A program made the translations under genes and the position numbers. Shown one piece after another: positions 8,527 to 16,743 of a DNA stretch of 64,000 nt (its first letter is position 1; each line of letters starts with the position of its first letter). The notes under the pieces are model-generated. The model did no database searches. It worked only from the letters and a program-made list of their open reading frames with translations, and was not told where the DNA came from. The DNA comes from Sphingobacterium nematocida (GTDB taxonomy: Bacteria; Bacteroidota; Bacteroidia; Sphingobacteriales; Sphingobacteriaceae): NCBI RefSeq assembly GCF_900168125.1, contig NZ_FUZF01000002.1:304464-368463 (forward strand), written 5' to 3'.

Positions 8527-9498
8527 CTATTTTAACCAGCCCTTTTCAAGCACCTCTTTCGCATGATAAGTCAGAATAGAGGTAGCCCCCGCACGACGGA
8601 AACTTAATAGGGTCTCCATAATCACTGCTTCGGACAACCAGCCGTTTGCTATGGCAGCTTTTAGCATTGCGTACTCTCCTGATACGTTATAGGCGGCGAT
8701 TGGAAGATCGAAATTGTCGTGCAATAATTTAATAATATCTAAGTAAGGGAGACCTGGTTTGACCATAAGAAAATCAGCACCTTCTTCTGCGTCTAACTGT
8801 GCTTCGATTAATGCCTCTCTGCTATTTGCTGGATTCATCTGATAAGATTTTTTATCTCCATTTTTTGGCGCCGAACCCAATGCATCACGAAATGGTCCGT
8901 AATAGGCAGAAGCATATTTGGCGGTATATGACATGAGTGATACATTGGTAAAGCCGTTGTTGTCTAAGATAGAACGTATGTATCCGATACGCCCATCCAT
9001 CATGTCTGAAGGAGCAATGATGTCTGCTCCAGAATGTGCATGTGCTAAAGCCATTTTACCAAGTACCTCAAGGGTTTCGTCATTGAGGATTTCTCCGTTT
9101 TGAACAATACCGTCGTGTCCGTCTGAACTGTAAGGATCCATGGCTACGTCGGTAACTACACATGCTTCAGGGAAAGTCTTTTTTACGGCCTCAATAGCAC
9201 GCAAATAAAGGGTGCCTTCGCGATAGCTTTCTGTTGCATACTTGTCCTTCAAAACCTCTTCTACTGCGGGGAATAGATCAAATGCCTTTAAACCTAATTT
9301 GAGACAACTTTCTACCTCTCGTAAAAGATTATCAATAGAGTAGCGATAAATACCAGGCATGGATTTTACTTCTACCTTTTGGTTTTGGCCATCTACAATA
9401 AATAATGGGAATATTAGATTGGATGACGATAAATGTGTCTCCTGAATCATGTCACGAATGACGGCTGATTTTCTATTTCTTCTAGGACGTTGTAGCAT
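8527..9498 (-). CDS. hemB: Porphobilinogen synthase (delta-aminolevulinate dehydratase), zinc-independent type
   Basis: 323 aa. Condenses two 5-aminolevulinates to porphobilinogen. Both Schiff-base lysines are visible: K194 in SYTAKYASAYYGPF and K247 in DFLMVKPGLPYLD. The metal loop reads DVAMDPYSSDGHDG (about 117-130): the cysteines of the zinc enzymes are absent and an aspartate stands in their place, which marks the Mg/K-dependent class. It lies between hemC-hemD and the lone plus-strand gene, on the same strand as the other heme genes. The 136-base gap upstream suggests separate or partial co-transcription with hemC-hemD. Confidence 0.97.
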   Translation of the reverse strand: MLQRPRRNRKSAVIRDMIQETHLSSSNLIFPLFIVDGQNQKVEVKSMPGIYRYSIDNLLREVESCLKLGLKAFDLFPAVEEVLKDKYATESYREGTLYLRAIEAVKKTFPEACVVTDVAMDPYSSDGHDGIVQNGEILNDETLEVLGKMALAHAHSGADIIAPSDMMDGRIGYIRSILDNNGFTNVSLMSYTAKYASAYYGPFRDALGSAPKNGDKKSYQMNPANSREALIEAQLDAEEGADFLMVKPGLPYLDIIKLLHDNFDLPIAAYNVSGEYAMLKAAIANGWLSEAVIMETLLSFRRAGATSILTYHAKEVLEKGWLK

Positions 9499-9589
9499 TT
9501 CTTAGTATTTAGTACAAAGTAATTAGTATCTAGAATTGATGTGATCGCATTACTAATTCACTTGTTGTTTTGTTTAGACTCATGTTATG

Positions 9590-9612
9590 AGCGAGCTATT
9601 TTTTAGCTCGCT
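9590..9612. repeat. Short hairpin between hemC-hemD and hemB
   Basis: Eight-bp inverted repeat (9590-9597 with 9605-9612) around an A/T loop, in the 136-base gap. No U-run follows it on the minus strand, so it is not a clear terminator; it could stabilise or process the heme mRNA. Confidence 0.35.
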
Positions 9613-9634
9613 TCGTGGCCCTATCAATTCTTAG

Positions 9635-11224
9635 TTACATTTCTAACCCAAATATTGCTTCGGCTAGGCCCATTTCATCAGGAGAGAATGGTAGGCTGTA
9701 TTTTAACCCCATTTCTTCTATCACCTGTGCGGTCGAATAACCTATACAGATGATTTTTTGTCCTGGATCGGCAAGGTTTTCTTTGAAATAAGCCTGTACG
9801 TTACTTGGACTGGTGAAGACCAATACGTCTGAATTTGATTTATCGACATCTTCCTCCAAAACGGTTTCGTAGATAGGCATATCTATGATTTTTGTATTCG
9901 GGGTTAACGCTTTCTGTATACTCTGCAGGGAGTCCTTGGCCCTTGGGATGAGGACTGTTTGGCCATCAACGAGTTGGGCAAAAGTGTTTGCTATATCTTC
10001 TGTACTGATGCCAAGATCATCGCCAGAGAAATCGGCTACTCTTCCGAATTTTCGTAGGGTCGATTCAGAACCTCTGCCTAATACGGCTATTTTTGTTTTC
10101 TTTAAGATGAGTGGATCAAGATTGAAAAAATGTTCGATTGCATTCTTGCTGTTAAAGAATATCCAATCTGCTCTCTTCAAAATGAAGGAATCCAATACAT
10201 TTATGGTTGGGTATATTTTTATTAACGAACGCGCTTCTATCTGTATGTTGTGTTTGGCTAGATACCGTGCTAGGTAGGAGTTTTCATCTAGATCACGGGT
10301 TATAAATACCGACGAAGGTAGTTTTCGTGTCTTATCATATTTAGCGAATATAGACTCCGCGAGACCTTCTATTCGGTCGGATTGTATGTAGAGACGGTCT
10401 GGAAAATCTTCGTTATCTTCTGCAATCGATGTCCATACTTCGTACTTGTCATCACGTTTTCGGCAATAACAACCCAATGGAGCGTGACAACCCGCATCGA
10501 ACATATTTAATACTTTTCGCTCTACACCAATCGTCCTTGCTACTTCTACATCGTTTATCTTTTGCAAAATTTCAAACAGCTCTCCATCGGATTCTCTAAT
10601 TTGAATTGCTAATACGCCTTGTGCGGGGGCGGGGATTATTTCTACGGGAGATATTTCTTCGATATGAAAATCTGAAAGTTCCATGTTAATACGGCTTACA
10701 CCTGCTTTAGCAAGTACAATGGCATCATATTTTTCATCACGTAGTTTTTGAATACGTGTTTGCAAGTTGCCTCGGAGATCCTCGAATTCTAAATCAGGAC
10801 GGAGTGATAACAATTGTGCTTTTCTTCTGTTAGAGGAAGTTCCTACCGTAGCCGCATGCTTTATCGATAACCGCTTTTTGATATCGACGCAGTCTTTGTG
10901 TATTATTATTACTTCAGCTGGATTTTCTCTTTCAGAAACAGCCGCGATAATCAAACCAGGTGGATTTACTGTTGGTAGATCCTTGTGTGAGTGTACAGCT
11001 AGATCTATTTGAGCCGATAGCAACTCCTCTTCCAGTTCTTTGGTGAAAAAGCCTTTGCCTTCAAGCTTATCTAATCTCAGGTGTTGGATAATATCTCCTT
11101 GTGTCTTGATGATCTTTAATTCGGCATCTATGCCAATTTCCGCTAATCTGTCTTTTACAAAGTTAGCCTGCCACAGTGCAAGCTCACTGCCTCGTGTTCC
11201 AATAATTAGTTTTCTATTCAACAT
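9635..11224 (-). CDS. hemC: Fused hydroxymethylbilane synthase / uroporphyrinogen-III synthase
   Basis: 529 aa, far longer than a lone HemC (about 310). Residues 1-300 are HemC: IGTRGSELALWQA at the start, VHSHKDLPT, RGNLQTR, and the dipyrromethane-cofactor cysteine C246 in FDAGCHAPLGCY. Residues about 304-529 match HemD (uroporphyrinogen-III synthase) in layout: VFITRDLDENSYLARYL, WIFFNSKNAIEHFF, IAVLGRGSESTLRKFG, VLIPRAKDS and VFTSPSNVQAYF. One polypeptide would therefore make the linear tetrapyrrole and cyclise it, avoiding release of the unstable intermediate. No other hemD is visible in the cluster, which fits. The gene lies 106 bases after hemA on the same strand. Confidence 0.93.
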   Translation of the reverse strand: MLNRKLIIGTRGSELALWQANFVKDRLAEIGIDAELKIIKTQGDIIQHLRLDKLEGKGFFTKELEEELLSAQIDLAVHSHKDLPTVNPPGLIIAAVSERENPAEVIIIHKDCVDIKKRLSIKHAATVGTSSNRRKAQLLSLRPDLEFEDLRGNLQTRIQKLRDEKYDAIVLAKAGVSRINMELSDFHIEEISPVEIIPAPAQGVLAIQIRESDGELFEILQKINDVEVARTIGVERKVLNMFDAGCHAPLGCYCRKRDDKYEVWTSIAEDNEDFPDRLYIQSDRIEGLAESIFAKYDKTRKLPSSVFITRDLDENSYLARYLAKHNIQIEARSLIKIYPTINVLDSFILKRADWIFFNSKNAIEHFFNLDPLILKKTKIAVLGRGSESTLRKFGRVADFSGDDLGISTEDIANTFAQLVDGQTVLIPRAKDSLQSIQKALTPNTKIIDMPIYETVLEEDVDKSNSDVLVFTSPSNVQAYFKENLADPGQKIICIGYSTAQVIEEMGLKYSLPFSPDEMGLAEAIFGLEM

Positions 11225-11330
11225 GGATTATTTATGTTACAAAAATGCCAACGCAAATTTAGCCAAATACCCTAATAATCTGATCATATTATGTCAGAAT
11301 AAAGTATCTTTTAAGGAAGTTTTTTGTGAA

Positions 11331-12572
11331 TTAGTTGTTTTCGAATTCGGTATTCTTTACCAAGATTTCTTTAGCCATCACCATTGGAACCTTGATGTAT
11401 TTTTTTTCCATATAGTTAATGACTTTTTCCAGTACTTCACGGGCTTGAGGATCAAGTTTGCTTACGTCCTGAGCAAATATTTCGTTTATAGCTATCTCGC
11501 GAATTTCTTTTATTTTATTCGGGACCTGACGCATTGCAACTTCTACACGGCGCTGTTTAATAAGAGGAAGGAACTCTTTGATGTTATCTTCAATTATTTT
11601 TTTAGCATTGTCTAGTTCACCATAGCGTTCCTGGAGATTCTTTTCGGCTACAGCCTGTAATCCGCTAACTTCAATGTAATGTATTGGGTTGTTTGTCACA
11701 ACATCAGCACTGATGTCGTTTGGAATAGCTAAATCAACAATTATCTTCTTATCTGTTTCTTCTTGCAGAAGAGTTTGGTAGAGTTCGTTTCCAATAATTG
11801 ATTCAGAGGCACCTGTGCATGTAATCATTACATCGAATCCGCCTTTGTACTTAGGCAATTCGCTTAGTGGATAGGCTTCGCAATTCAGCTCCTTAGCAAG
11901 TGATTTTGCGTTCTCCAGCGTTCTGTTAAAGACAACAAAGTTAGATAACTTGTGTTTTTTGAGATATTTGGCTAAGTTTTGATTGGTCTCACCAGATCCG
12001 ATTACGAGTATTCTTGGGTTTTCTAGAAGTTTTACTTCCCTTAACTTACGGTAGGCTAATGATACGACTGATATTGGATTGCGCGAAATATTTGTATGCG
12101 TGTACACCTCTTTAGCTGTTTTAACGAGACGATCCATCATAAGACGTAAAAAGTCTCCCGTAAATCCAGCTTCTCGGCATTTTTCGTATGCTCTACGCAC
12201 CTGAGCTAAAATTTCTTTTTCACCTACAACCAAACTTTCAAGGGAGCAGGACATTCTGAAAAGGTGATTGAGGGCTTCAAGACCAGTGTAGCGCGTTACT
12301 TGACCTAAATAACATTGAAGTCGCTCGGACGGAACGCAAAAGTTCATTTTGTCCATGAAAACAGCAATAAAGTCGTCCGTCAATTCATGAGCTCCGTAGA
12401 AAACAAATTCCACACGATTACATGTAGCAATATAGAAAATCTCAGGGATGTCTAAATTGTTTTTTAGATTAATCAATCTGGAGTCTAACTCTTCGTTACA
12501 AATCACCAAATTGCCTAAATCTTTTAGGTCAACATGTTTGTGGGTAAATGCTATAACTTTTAAATTCTTCAA
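11331..12572 (-). CDS. hemA: Glutamyl-tRNA reductase
   Basis: 413 aa. First committed step of C5 heme synthesis: reduces glutamyl-tRNA to glutamate-1-semialdehyde with NADPH. The catalytic cysteine is C51 in the YIATCNRVEF motif; SLVVGEKEILAQVRRAY (about 110-126) and the Rossmann stretch ILVIGSGETNQNLAKYL (about 190) follow, with the dimerisation helix at the C-terminus. It is the first gene of the minus-strand heme run, and the divergent membrane-protein gene starts 205 bases away. A promoter with TACATTTG -7 box lies just upstream. Confidence 0.97.
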   Translation of the reverse strand: MKNLKVIAFTHKHVDLKDLGNLVICNEELDSRLINLKNNLDIPEIFYIATCNRVEFVFYGAHELTDDFIAVFMDKMNFCVPSERLQCYLGQVTRYTGLEALNHLFRMSCSLESLVVGEKEILAQVRRAYEKCREAGFTGDFLRLMMDRLVKTAKEVYTHTNISRNPISVVSLAYRKLREVKLLENPRILVIGSGETNQNLAKYLKKHKLSNFVVFNRTLENAKSLAKELNCEAYPLSELPKYKGGFDVMITCTGASESIIGNELYQTLLQEETDKKIIVDLAIPNDISADVVTNNPIHYIEVSGLQAVAEKNLQERYGELDNAKKIIEDNIKEFLPLIKQRRVEVAMRQVPNKIKEIREIAINEIFAQDVSKLDPQAREVLEKVINYMEKKYIKVPMVMAKEILVKNTEFENN

Positions 12573-12606
12573 CGCCTTGGTAATCTAAGCCTCAATTATA
12601 TTGATG

Positions 12607-12641
12607 CAAATGTAGATTAAAACCTTCGTTGTTATGTCAAA
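12607..12641 (-). promoter_or_regulatory. Candidate hemA promoter
   Basis: On the minus strand a -7 box TACATTTG (12614-12607) lies 35 bases before the hemA ATG, with TTTG (12641-12638) 23 bases upstream of it, slightly wider than the usual 19-21. A second TTTG is at 12652. It fits the Bacteroidota primary sigma-factor consensus by eye. Confidence 0.5.
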
Positions 12642-12742
12642 AATCTGTCAAAGGGAGTAATTTAGAAGTGTTATAAATAGTGTTAATTTTATGTTAAAAT
12701 CTTCTTTTTTTACCTTCTGTATGTTTGTTCTACGTTTATTTT

Positions 12743-12773
12743 TTTGACATTCAACATTTGAGATTTACCTTTA
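12743..12773 (+). promoter_or_regulatory. Candidate promoter reaching the start codon
   Basis: TTTG (12743-12746), 19-base spacer, TACCTTTA (12766-12773, one change from TAnnTTTG). Only four bases separate it from the ATG at 12778, so the mRNA would be leaderless or nearly so. Confidence 0.45.
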
Positions 12774-12777
12774 CGTT

Positions 12778-13176
12778 ATGTATATACTTAACAAAATTTA
12801 CGCCATATTGGGGATAGCTGTTGCAGCACTTTCGACCGTGTTTTGCCCATTTCTTAAAGTTCCATTAATAGGTAATTGGAATTTATACCAGACGGATATT
12901 GCGCTGTTCGGCCTTACGATTGGATTATTGTCTCTTCTTGTCTTATTTCTTTTCTTAAGAAAAGTAAGTCTTTTTCGTTGGGGAACCTATCTTTTTTTGA
13001 TCTGGTGTATAGTTGGATTTTTAGGTGTTTATTTCAAGATCAATAATTATTTCGGGATGAAATTTGTTGATGGGATGCTGGCTAAAACACTTCATTTGAA
13101 ATGGGGATGGTTTTTCTTGTTTATAGGAGCTGTTGTTATTTTGCTAAGTGTGAAGAAGGTTAAGGATATTAAATAA
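12778..13176 (+). CDS. Four-helix membrane protein of unknown function
   Basis: 132 aa with four predicted transmembrane segments (about 7-25, 43-61, 68-86 and 107-125). No catalytic or binding motif is apparent and I recognise no family. The start is fixed by the lack of other early ATG codons. The AI-2E-type transporter gene follows after 17 bases on the same strand, so the two are probably co-transcribed. The 205-base region upstream is shared with divergent hemA. Confidence 0.75.
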   Translation: MYILNKIYAILGIAVAALSTVFCPFLKVPLIGNWNLYQTDIALFGLTIGLLSLLVLFLFLRKVSLFRWGTYLFLIWCIVGFLGVYFKINNYFGMKFVDGMLAKTLHLKWGWFFLFIGAVVILLSVKKVKDIK

Positions 13177-13193
13177 AGTTATACGAGATAGCA

Positions 13194-14261
13194 ATGAGAA
13201 GTAAACAGATAAATAATACGCCAATTAACCAGATAATGCTAATTCTGGTTATCCTGTTGATCTGTATTTTGGTGTTTAAAAATCTATTGTATTACTTGCC
13301 TGGATTCTTAGGCGCGGTAACTTTGTACATTTTGTTTCGTAACTCATATATTTCGCTGACAGAGAGGCGTAAGTGGAATAAGTCTCTTACCAGTATAATG
13401 TATGTTTGTATTTCAATCGTATTTATAGTTCTTCCTATATGGGCTATTGTGGATTATTTAACTCCTCAGCTATCTACTTTTCTGACAAATACAGATCATA
13501 TCGTCCACCAATTTAATCTGCTTAAAGAGTATATGAATAGTAAAGCATTGCTGAAAGATATTGATATGTCGGATGAAGCTCTTTTGACTTTTTTGCAGAG
13601 TTTGACCCGATATATCCCTAACGTGGTGAATTCCGTAGTAGAGGTGGGGATCAATATCGTAGTCGCATTATTTGTTCTTTATTTTATGCTGGTTCACGGT
13701 AAGCGTATGGAAGCTTCGATCTATAAAGCTATTCCATTTTCGACCCGAAGTAAGAATGAGATATGGAACGAAGTGAACCTTATGGTGCGATCGAATGCGC
13801 TTGGTATACCAATTTTGGGTATATGTCAGGGTTTGGTAGCAATGTTGGGGTACTGGGTGTTTGGCGTGGAGAATTTTGTTCTTTTAGGAGTGCTTACCGG
13901 TGTGGCATCGATAGTTCCTGTGCTAGGCACAATGACTATTTATGTGCCTGTGAGTGTTATGGTGTTGGCCTCTGGGGAGACTGCCAATGGTATTGGTCTT
14001 GCTGTATATTGTTTCTTTTTAGTCGGGGGGATAGATAATATTTTGCGGTTTACGATTTTGAAGACTCTAGGAAATGTGCCACCGATGATTACCGTTTTTG
14101 GTGTATTGCTGGGATTGAATATGTTTGGTATGCTTGGTTTGATTTTTGGTCCACTGATATTGTCTTCTGTCGGTTTGTTGATCAGGGTGTATAGCAATGA
14201 ATACGGAAAGGGAAGTCATTTGATATTGATGGAAGAAGATTCGCATACGAATGAGAACTGA
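13194..14261 (+). CDS. AI-2E family transporter (PerM/YdiK-type)
   Basis: 355 aa, the usual size. A membrane protein with roughly eight helices: an N-terminal pair (about 14-50), one near 65-85, a soluble central segment, then the conserved C-terminal block with GICQGLVAMLGYWVFGV, SIVPVLGTMTIYVPV and the final FGVLLGLNMFGMLGLIFGP helix pair. The family exports autoinducer-2 in E. coli but most members have unknown substrates, some linked to sodium/proton exchange. A short palindrome plus T-run just after the stop (about 14269-14290) may terminate it. Confidence 0.88.
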   Translation: MRSKQINNTPINQIMLILVILLICILVFKNLLYYLPGFLGAVTLYILFRNSYISLTERRKWNKSLTSIMYVCISIVFIVLPIWAIVDYLTPQLSTFLTNTDHIVHQFNLLKEYMNSKALLKDIDMSDEALLTFLQSLTRYIPNVVNSVVEVGINIVVALFVLYFMLVHGKRMEASIYKAIPFSTRSKNEIWNEVNLMVRSNALGIPILGICQGLVAMLGYWVFGVENFVLLGVLTGVASIVPVLGTMTIYVPVSVMVLASGETANGIGLAVYCFFLVGGIDNILRFTILKTLGNVPPMITVFGVLLGLNMFGMLGLIFGPLILSSVGLLIRVYSNEYGKGSHLILMEEDSHTNEN

Positions 14262-14323
14262 TCCATAAAAGTGATCACTTACTTTTTTTTAAAATATATT
14301 TTCGGTTATCGTAAATATCTACT

Positions 14324-14331
14324 TATGTTTG
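14324..14331 (+). promoter_or_regulatory. -7 box of a candidate sRNA promoter
   Basis: TATGTTTG fits TAnnTTTG exactly. About 20 bases upstream only TTTT/TTTC is found, a weak -33 element. It lies in a 356-base intergenic region. Confidence 0.4.
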
Positions 14332-14333
14332 TA

Positions 14334-14512
14334 ACACAAAGGGAGATGAAAAGAAATACTTTGTGAGTATATACTCACAATTGTAACCAAAAGAGTAAAC
14401 AACTGAATATTGATAGACCTCAAAGTCTTAAAACTTGTAAGAAATTTTTCTACCCAATTATAAACTAATTTTGATGAAGACTTGTCCAATTGCCCGCGAC
14501 AAGTCTTTTTTT
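14334..14512 (+). ncRNA. Candidate small RNA upstream of rbfA
   Basis: A transcription unit of about 175-180 bases is bounded by the TATGTTTG box at 14324 and a strong terminator (10-bp stem, 14477-14486 with 14498-14507, then seven T). It carries no convincing open reading frame. Near its 5' end is a perfect 20-bp palindrome at 14361-14380, bracketed by two similar stretches (14329-14341 and 14381-14395, both starting TTGTAAC). rbfA downstream has its own TAAGTTTG box (14546-14553), so this unit is not obviously its leader. It could be a regulatory RNA; I cannot assign a family. Confidence 0.45.
14477..14512 (+). terminator. Intrinsic terminator of the candidate sRNA
   Basis: Ten-bp perfect stem (14477-14486 with 14498-14507), eleven-base loop, followed by a T-run. 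Confidence 0.85.
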
Positions 14513-14617
14513 ATGTATGTATTCGAGAATACAAAGCATTTTATCTAAGTTTGTAGTATATAGGTGTACTTTAGGGTGTATCTATGATTTTTATTTATTT
14601 TACATAATTGATACAGC

Positions 14618-14989
14618 ATGGGAACGGAAAGTAAGCGACAACAGAGATTTGCAGGAGTAATTCAACAGGATCTTGCCGAACTATTTTTACGGGACGGGAA
14701 AAATTGGGCTCCTGGCGCTTTCATAACGGTTACAAAGGTTCGTGTTACTCCTGATCTTGCGATTGCTCGCGTGTACCTAAGCTTCTTGAATGTTAATACT
14801 GCTAAGGCTGATATAGCTAGTATCAAGACTAAAACGAGTGAGATTCGTTATAAGCTTGGTGCCCGGATTAAGAATCAGGCAAGAATTGTTCCTGATTTGG
14901 AGTTTTTTCTTGATGATACAAACGAATATGTAGAGCATATGGATCGTCTTTTCGACGAGATCAGTAAGGAGCCTAGACAACCCGATTAG
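14618..14989 (+). CDS. rbfA: Ribosome-binding factor A
   Basis: 123 aa. A single KH-type domain protein that helps mature the 16S rRNA 5' end in 30S particles. The family pattern is visible: RQQRFAGVIQQDLAELFLRD at the N-terminus, ITVTKVRVTPDLAIARVYLSF in the middle and IKNQARIVPDLEFFLDD before the C-terminus (usual HxLRxxPEL region). The TAAGTTTG box at 14546-14553 would give a leader of about 60 bases. aat follows after 19 bases, so the two may be co-transcribed. Confidence 0.95.
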   Translation: MGTESKRQQRFAGVIQQDLAELFLRDGKNWAPGAFITVTKVRVTPDLAIARVYLSFLNVNTAKADIASIKTKTSEIRYKLGARIKNQARIVPDLEFFLDDTNEYVEHMDRLFDEISKEPRQPD

Positions 14990-15008
14990 TTCTCACGGTT
15001 TAATTGTA

Positions 15009-15686
15009 ATGATATTTCAATTGGACAAGGATAACTACCTATTTCCAGATGCCACAATGGCTGAGGAAGATGGACTTTTGGCTATAGGCGGCGATTTGAG
15101 TACAGGACGTTTATTGCAGGCGTATAAACGCGGTGTATTTCCATGGTATAGCGAGGATACGCCTATTTTGTGGTACGCTCCCCACGAGCGATTCGTTCTT
15201 TATCCTTCGCAAATAAAGGTGAGTAAGTCTATGGCTAAATTGTTGGCAAGAAATACATTTGATATCTCTTTCAATAAGGACTTCGGACATGTGATGCAGC
15301 ACTGCTCTACAATTTCTAGACGAGATCAAGACGGTACATGGATCGTGGATGATATGCTTTCGGCGTATAAGCGACTACATGATGAGGGCTACGCACATAG
15401 TGTAGAGGTATGGCAATCGGGAAATTTAGTAGGAGGCTTGTATGGCGTGTTGGTCGGAAAGGTTTTTTGTGGAGAGAGCATGTTCTCTAAAGTCGCGGAT
15501 GCTTCTAAAGCGGCATTAATTTATTTATGCCAAAATTTTGATTTGGAATTGATAGATTGCCAGATTTACTCTTCCCATTTGGCGTCAATGGGGGCAACGA
15601 CTATAGATGCTTCGTTTTTTTACAATAAGCTGAATGAACAAGTTATTGAACGTAATGGACTACAAAAGTTATTTCGATATCCCTAG
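15009..15686 (+). CDS. aat: Leucyl/phenylalanyl-tRNA-protein transferase
   Basis: 225 aa. Adds Leu or Phe from tRNA to the N-terminus of proteins starting with Lys or Arg, making them N-degron substrates for ClpS-ClpAP/ClpCP. Family motifs seen: FPDATMAEEDGLLAIGGDLS, LLQAYKRGVFPWY, PILWYAPHERFVL, CGESMFSK and SKAALIYLC, and IDCQIYSSHLASMGA. The matching adaptor gene clpS is in the same window at 35297. It overlaps the next gene by 32 bases, which suggests tight co-translation. Confidence 0.96.
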   Translation: MIFQLDKDNYLFPDATMAEEDGLLAIGGDLSTGRLLQAYKRGVFPWYSEDTPILWYAPHERFVLYPSQIKVSKSMAKLLARNTFDISFNKDFGHVMQHCSTISRRDQDGTWIVDDMLSAYKRLHDEGYAHSVEVWQSGNLVGGLYGVLVGKVFCGESMFSKVADASKAALIYLCQNFDLELIDCQIYSSHLASMGATTIDASFFYNKLNEQVIERNGLQKLFRYP

Positions 15687-16743
15687 CGGGTTGACTTATT
15701 TTAATACTCCTGGAAATGGCTTGATGCCAAAGACACATCATCAATGGCGTAGACGTCGGGATATAGACTTTTTTGATCCATCTAGTGATCTGAGGGATCA
15801 ACAGGTAGTATTTATACAGGAGGTAAAAGAAGCGTTAGCAGCGATGTTTAATTGTTCTGAAGAGAACGTTTATTGTGTTCCCAATTTTTCATTTGGTTAT
15901 AATGCGTTACTCGGTGGGCTTCCTTCAGGTACGAGGTTTGCCATATTGGAAGAAGACTATCCTTCATTAAATTATCCTATTATAAGTCGTGGATTCCCCT
16001 ATAAGGTCGTGAAAAGTGGAGATGGAAATTTGGAGGAACGGATTTTGGATATTATTCGTCAGGGCACGGTCGATGTACTGCTGTTAAGCGTGGTACAGTA
16101 TATAACAGGAGTAAAGATAGATATGGAGTTCATCAAGACTCTTAAGCGGGAGTTTCCAGCTCTTATTGTAATCGGAGATGCTACACAGTACCTGGGTACG
16201 GAACCTTTTGACTTTATGGAGTCTGGTTTTGATGCTATAGGTGGTAGCGGCTATAAGTGGATGATGGCAGGATTTGGAAACGGTTATATGATGTTATCCG
16301 ATAAATTAAAGAAGTTTCTATATAGCGATGCATTAACTCGACCCAGACCGACTGAGGCGATGTGGGCTCATAAATCGATAATAGATACGTTTTTTGAACC
16401 TGGACATCAAGATACATTGAGCCATGGTACATTACTCGAATCTGTTCGTTTTTTTGATAAGTTAGGTTTATCCAATGTAAAGGAACATATAGATGAAGTG
16501 AAAGGATATGCTTATGAGCAGTTTTTAGAAAGGGGTTGGATATTACCAGCCGTTACAGAAAGATCCTGTAGGTCGTCATTAATCAACTTGCAGGTGCCAC
16601 AGGAATGTTATTCCGCTTTGGGGGCAGCGGGAATTAAGTGTTTTCCTCGAGGGACGGGAATTCGAATCGGTATACATTTGTACAATGATAAAGCGGATGT
16701 AGACTATTTAGTCAAGATTTTAGATAAGAATATAGTAAGATGA
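15655..16743 (+). CDS. Class V aminotransferase-fold PLP enzyme
   Basis: 362 aa from the ATG at 15655; the open frame starts 21 bases earlier inside aat, but MDYKSYF aligns better with family N-termini. Fold-type I PLP enzyme of the class V/cysteine-desulfurase-like superfamily: TYFNTPGNGLMP near the start, GDATQYLGTEPFDF with D175, and GGSGYKWMMAGFGNGYM with the Schiff-base lysine K201. The short C-terminus has RIGIHLYND, resembling the small-domain arginine region. No catalytic-loop cysteine of a desulfurase is evident, so a transaminase or lyase on a small substrate is more likely; the substrate is unknown. Confidence 0.85.
   Translation: MDYKSYFDIPSGLTYFNTPGNGLMPKTHHQWRRRRDIDFFDPSSDLRDQQVVFIQEVKEALAAMFNCSEENVYCVPNFSFGYNALLGGLPSGTRFAILEEDYPSLNYPIISRGFPYKVVKSGDGNLEERILDIIRQGTVDVLLLSVVQYITGVKIDMEFIKTLKREFPALIVIGDATQYLGTEPFDFMESGFDAIGGSGYKWMMAGFGNGYMMLSDKLKKFLYSDALTRPRPTEAMWAHKSIIDTFFEPGHQDTLSHGTLLESVRFFDKLGLSNVKEHIDEVKGYAYEQFLERGWILPAVTERSCRSSLINLQVPQECYSALGAAGIKCFPRGTGIRIGIHLYNDKADVDYLVKILDKNIVR

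Noticed and set aside
9885-10277. 130-codon plus-strand frame inside the HemC-HemD gene
   Set aside because: Antisense to well-supported HemD sequence; no motif or promoter.
11040-11615. 191-codon frame on the plus strand across the end of hemA
   Set aside because: It lies antisense to hemA and has a low-complexity aromatic composition expected from the reverse of an AT-rich gene.
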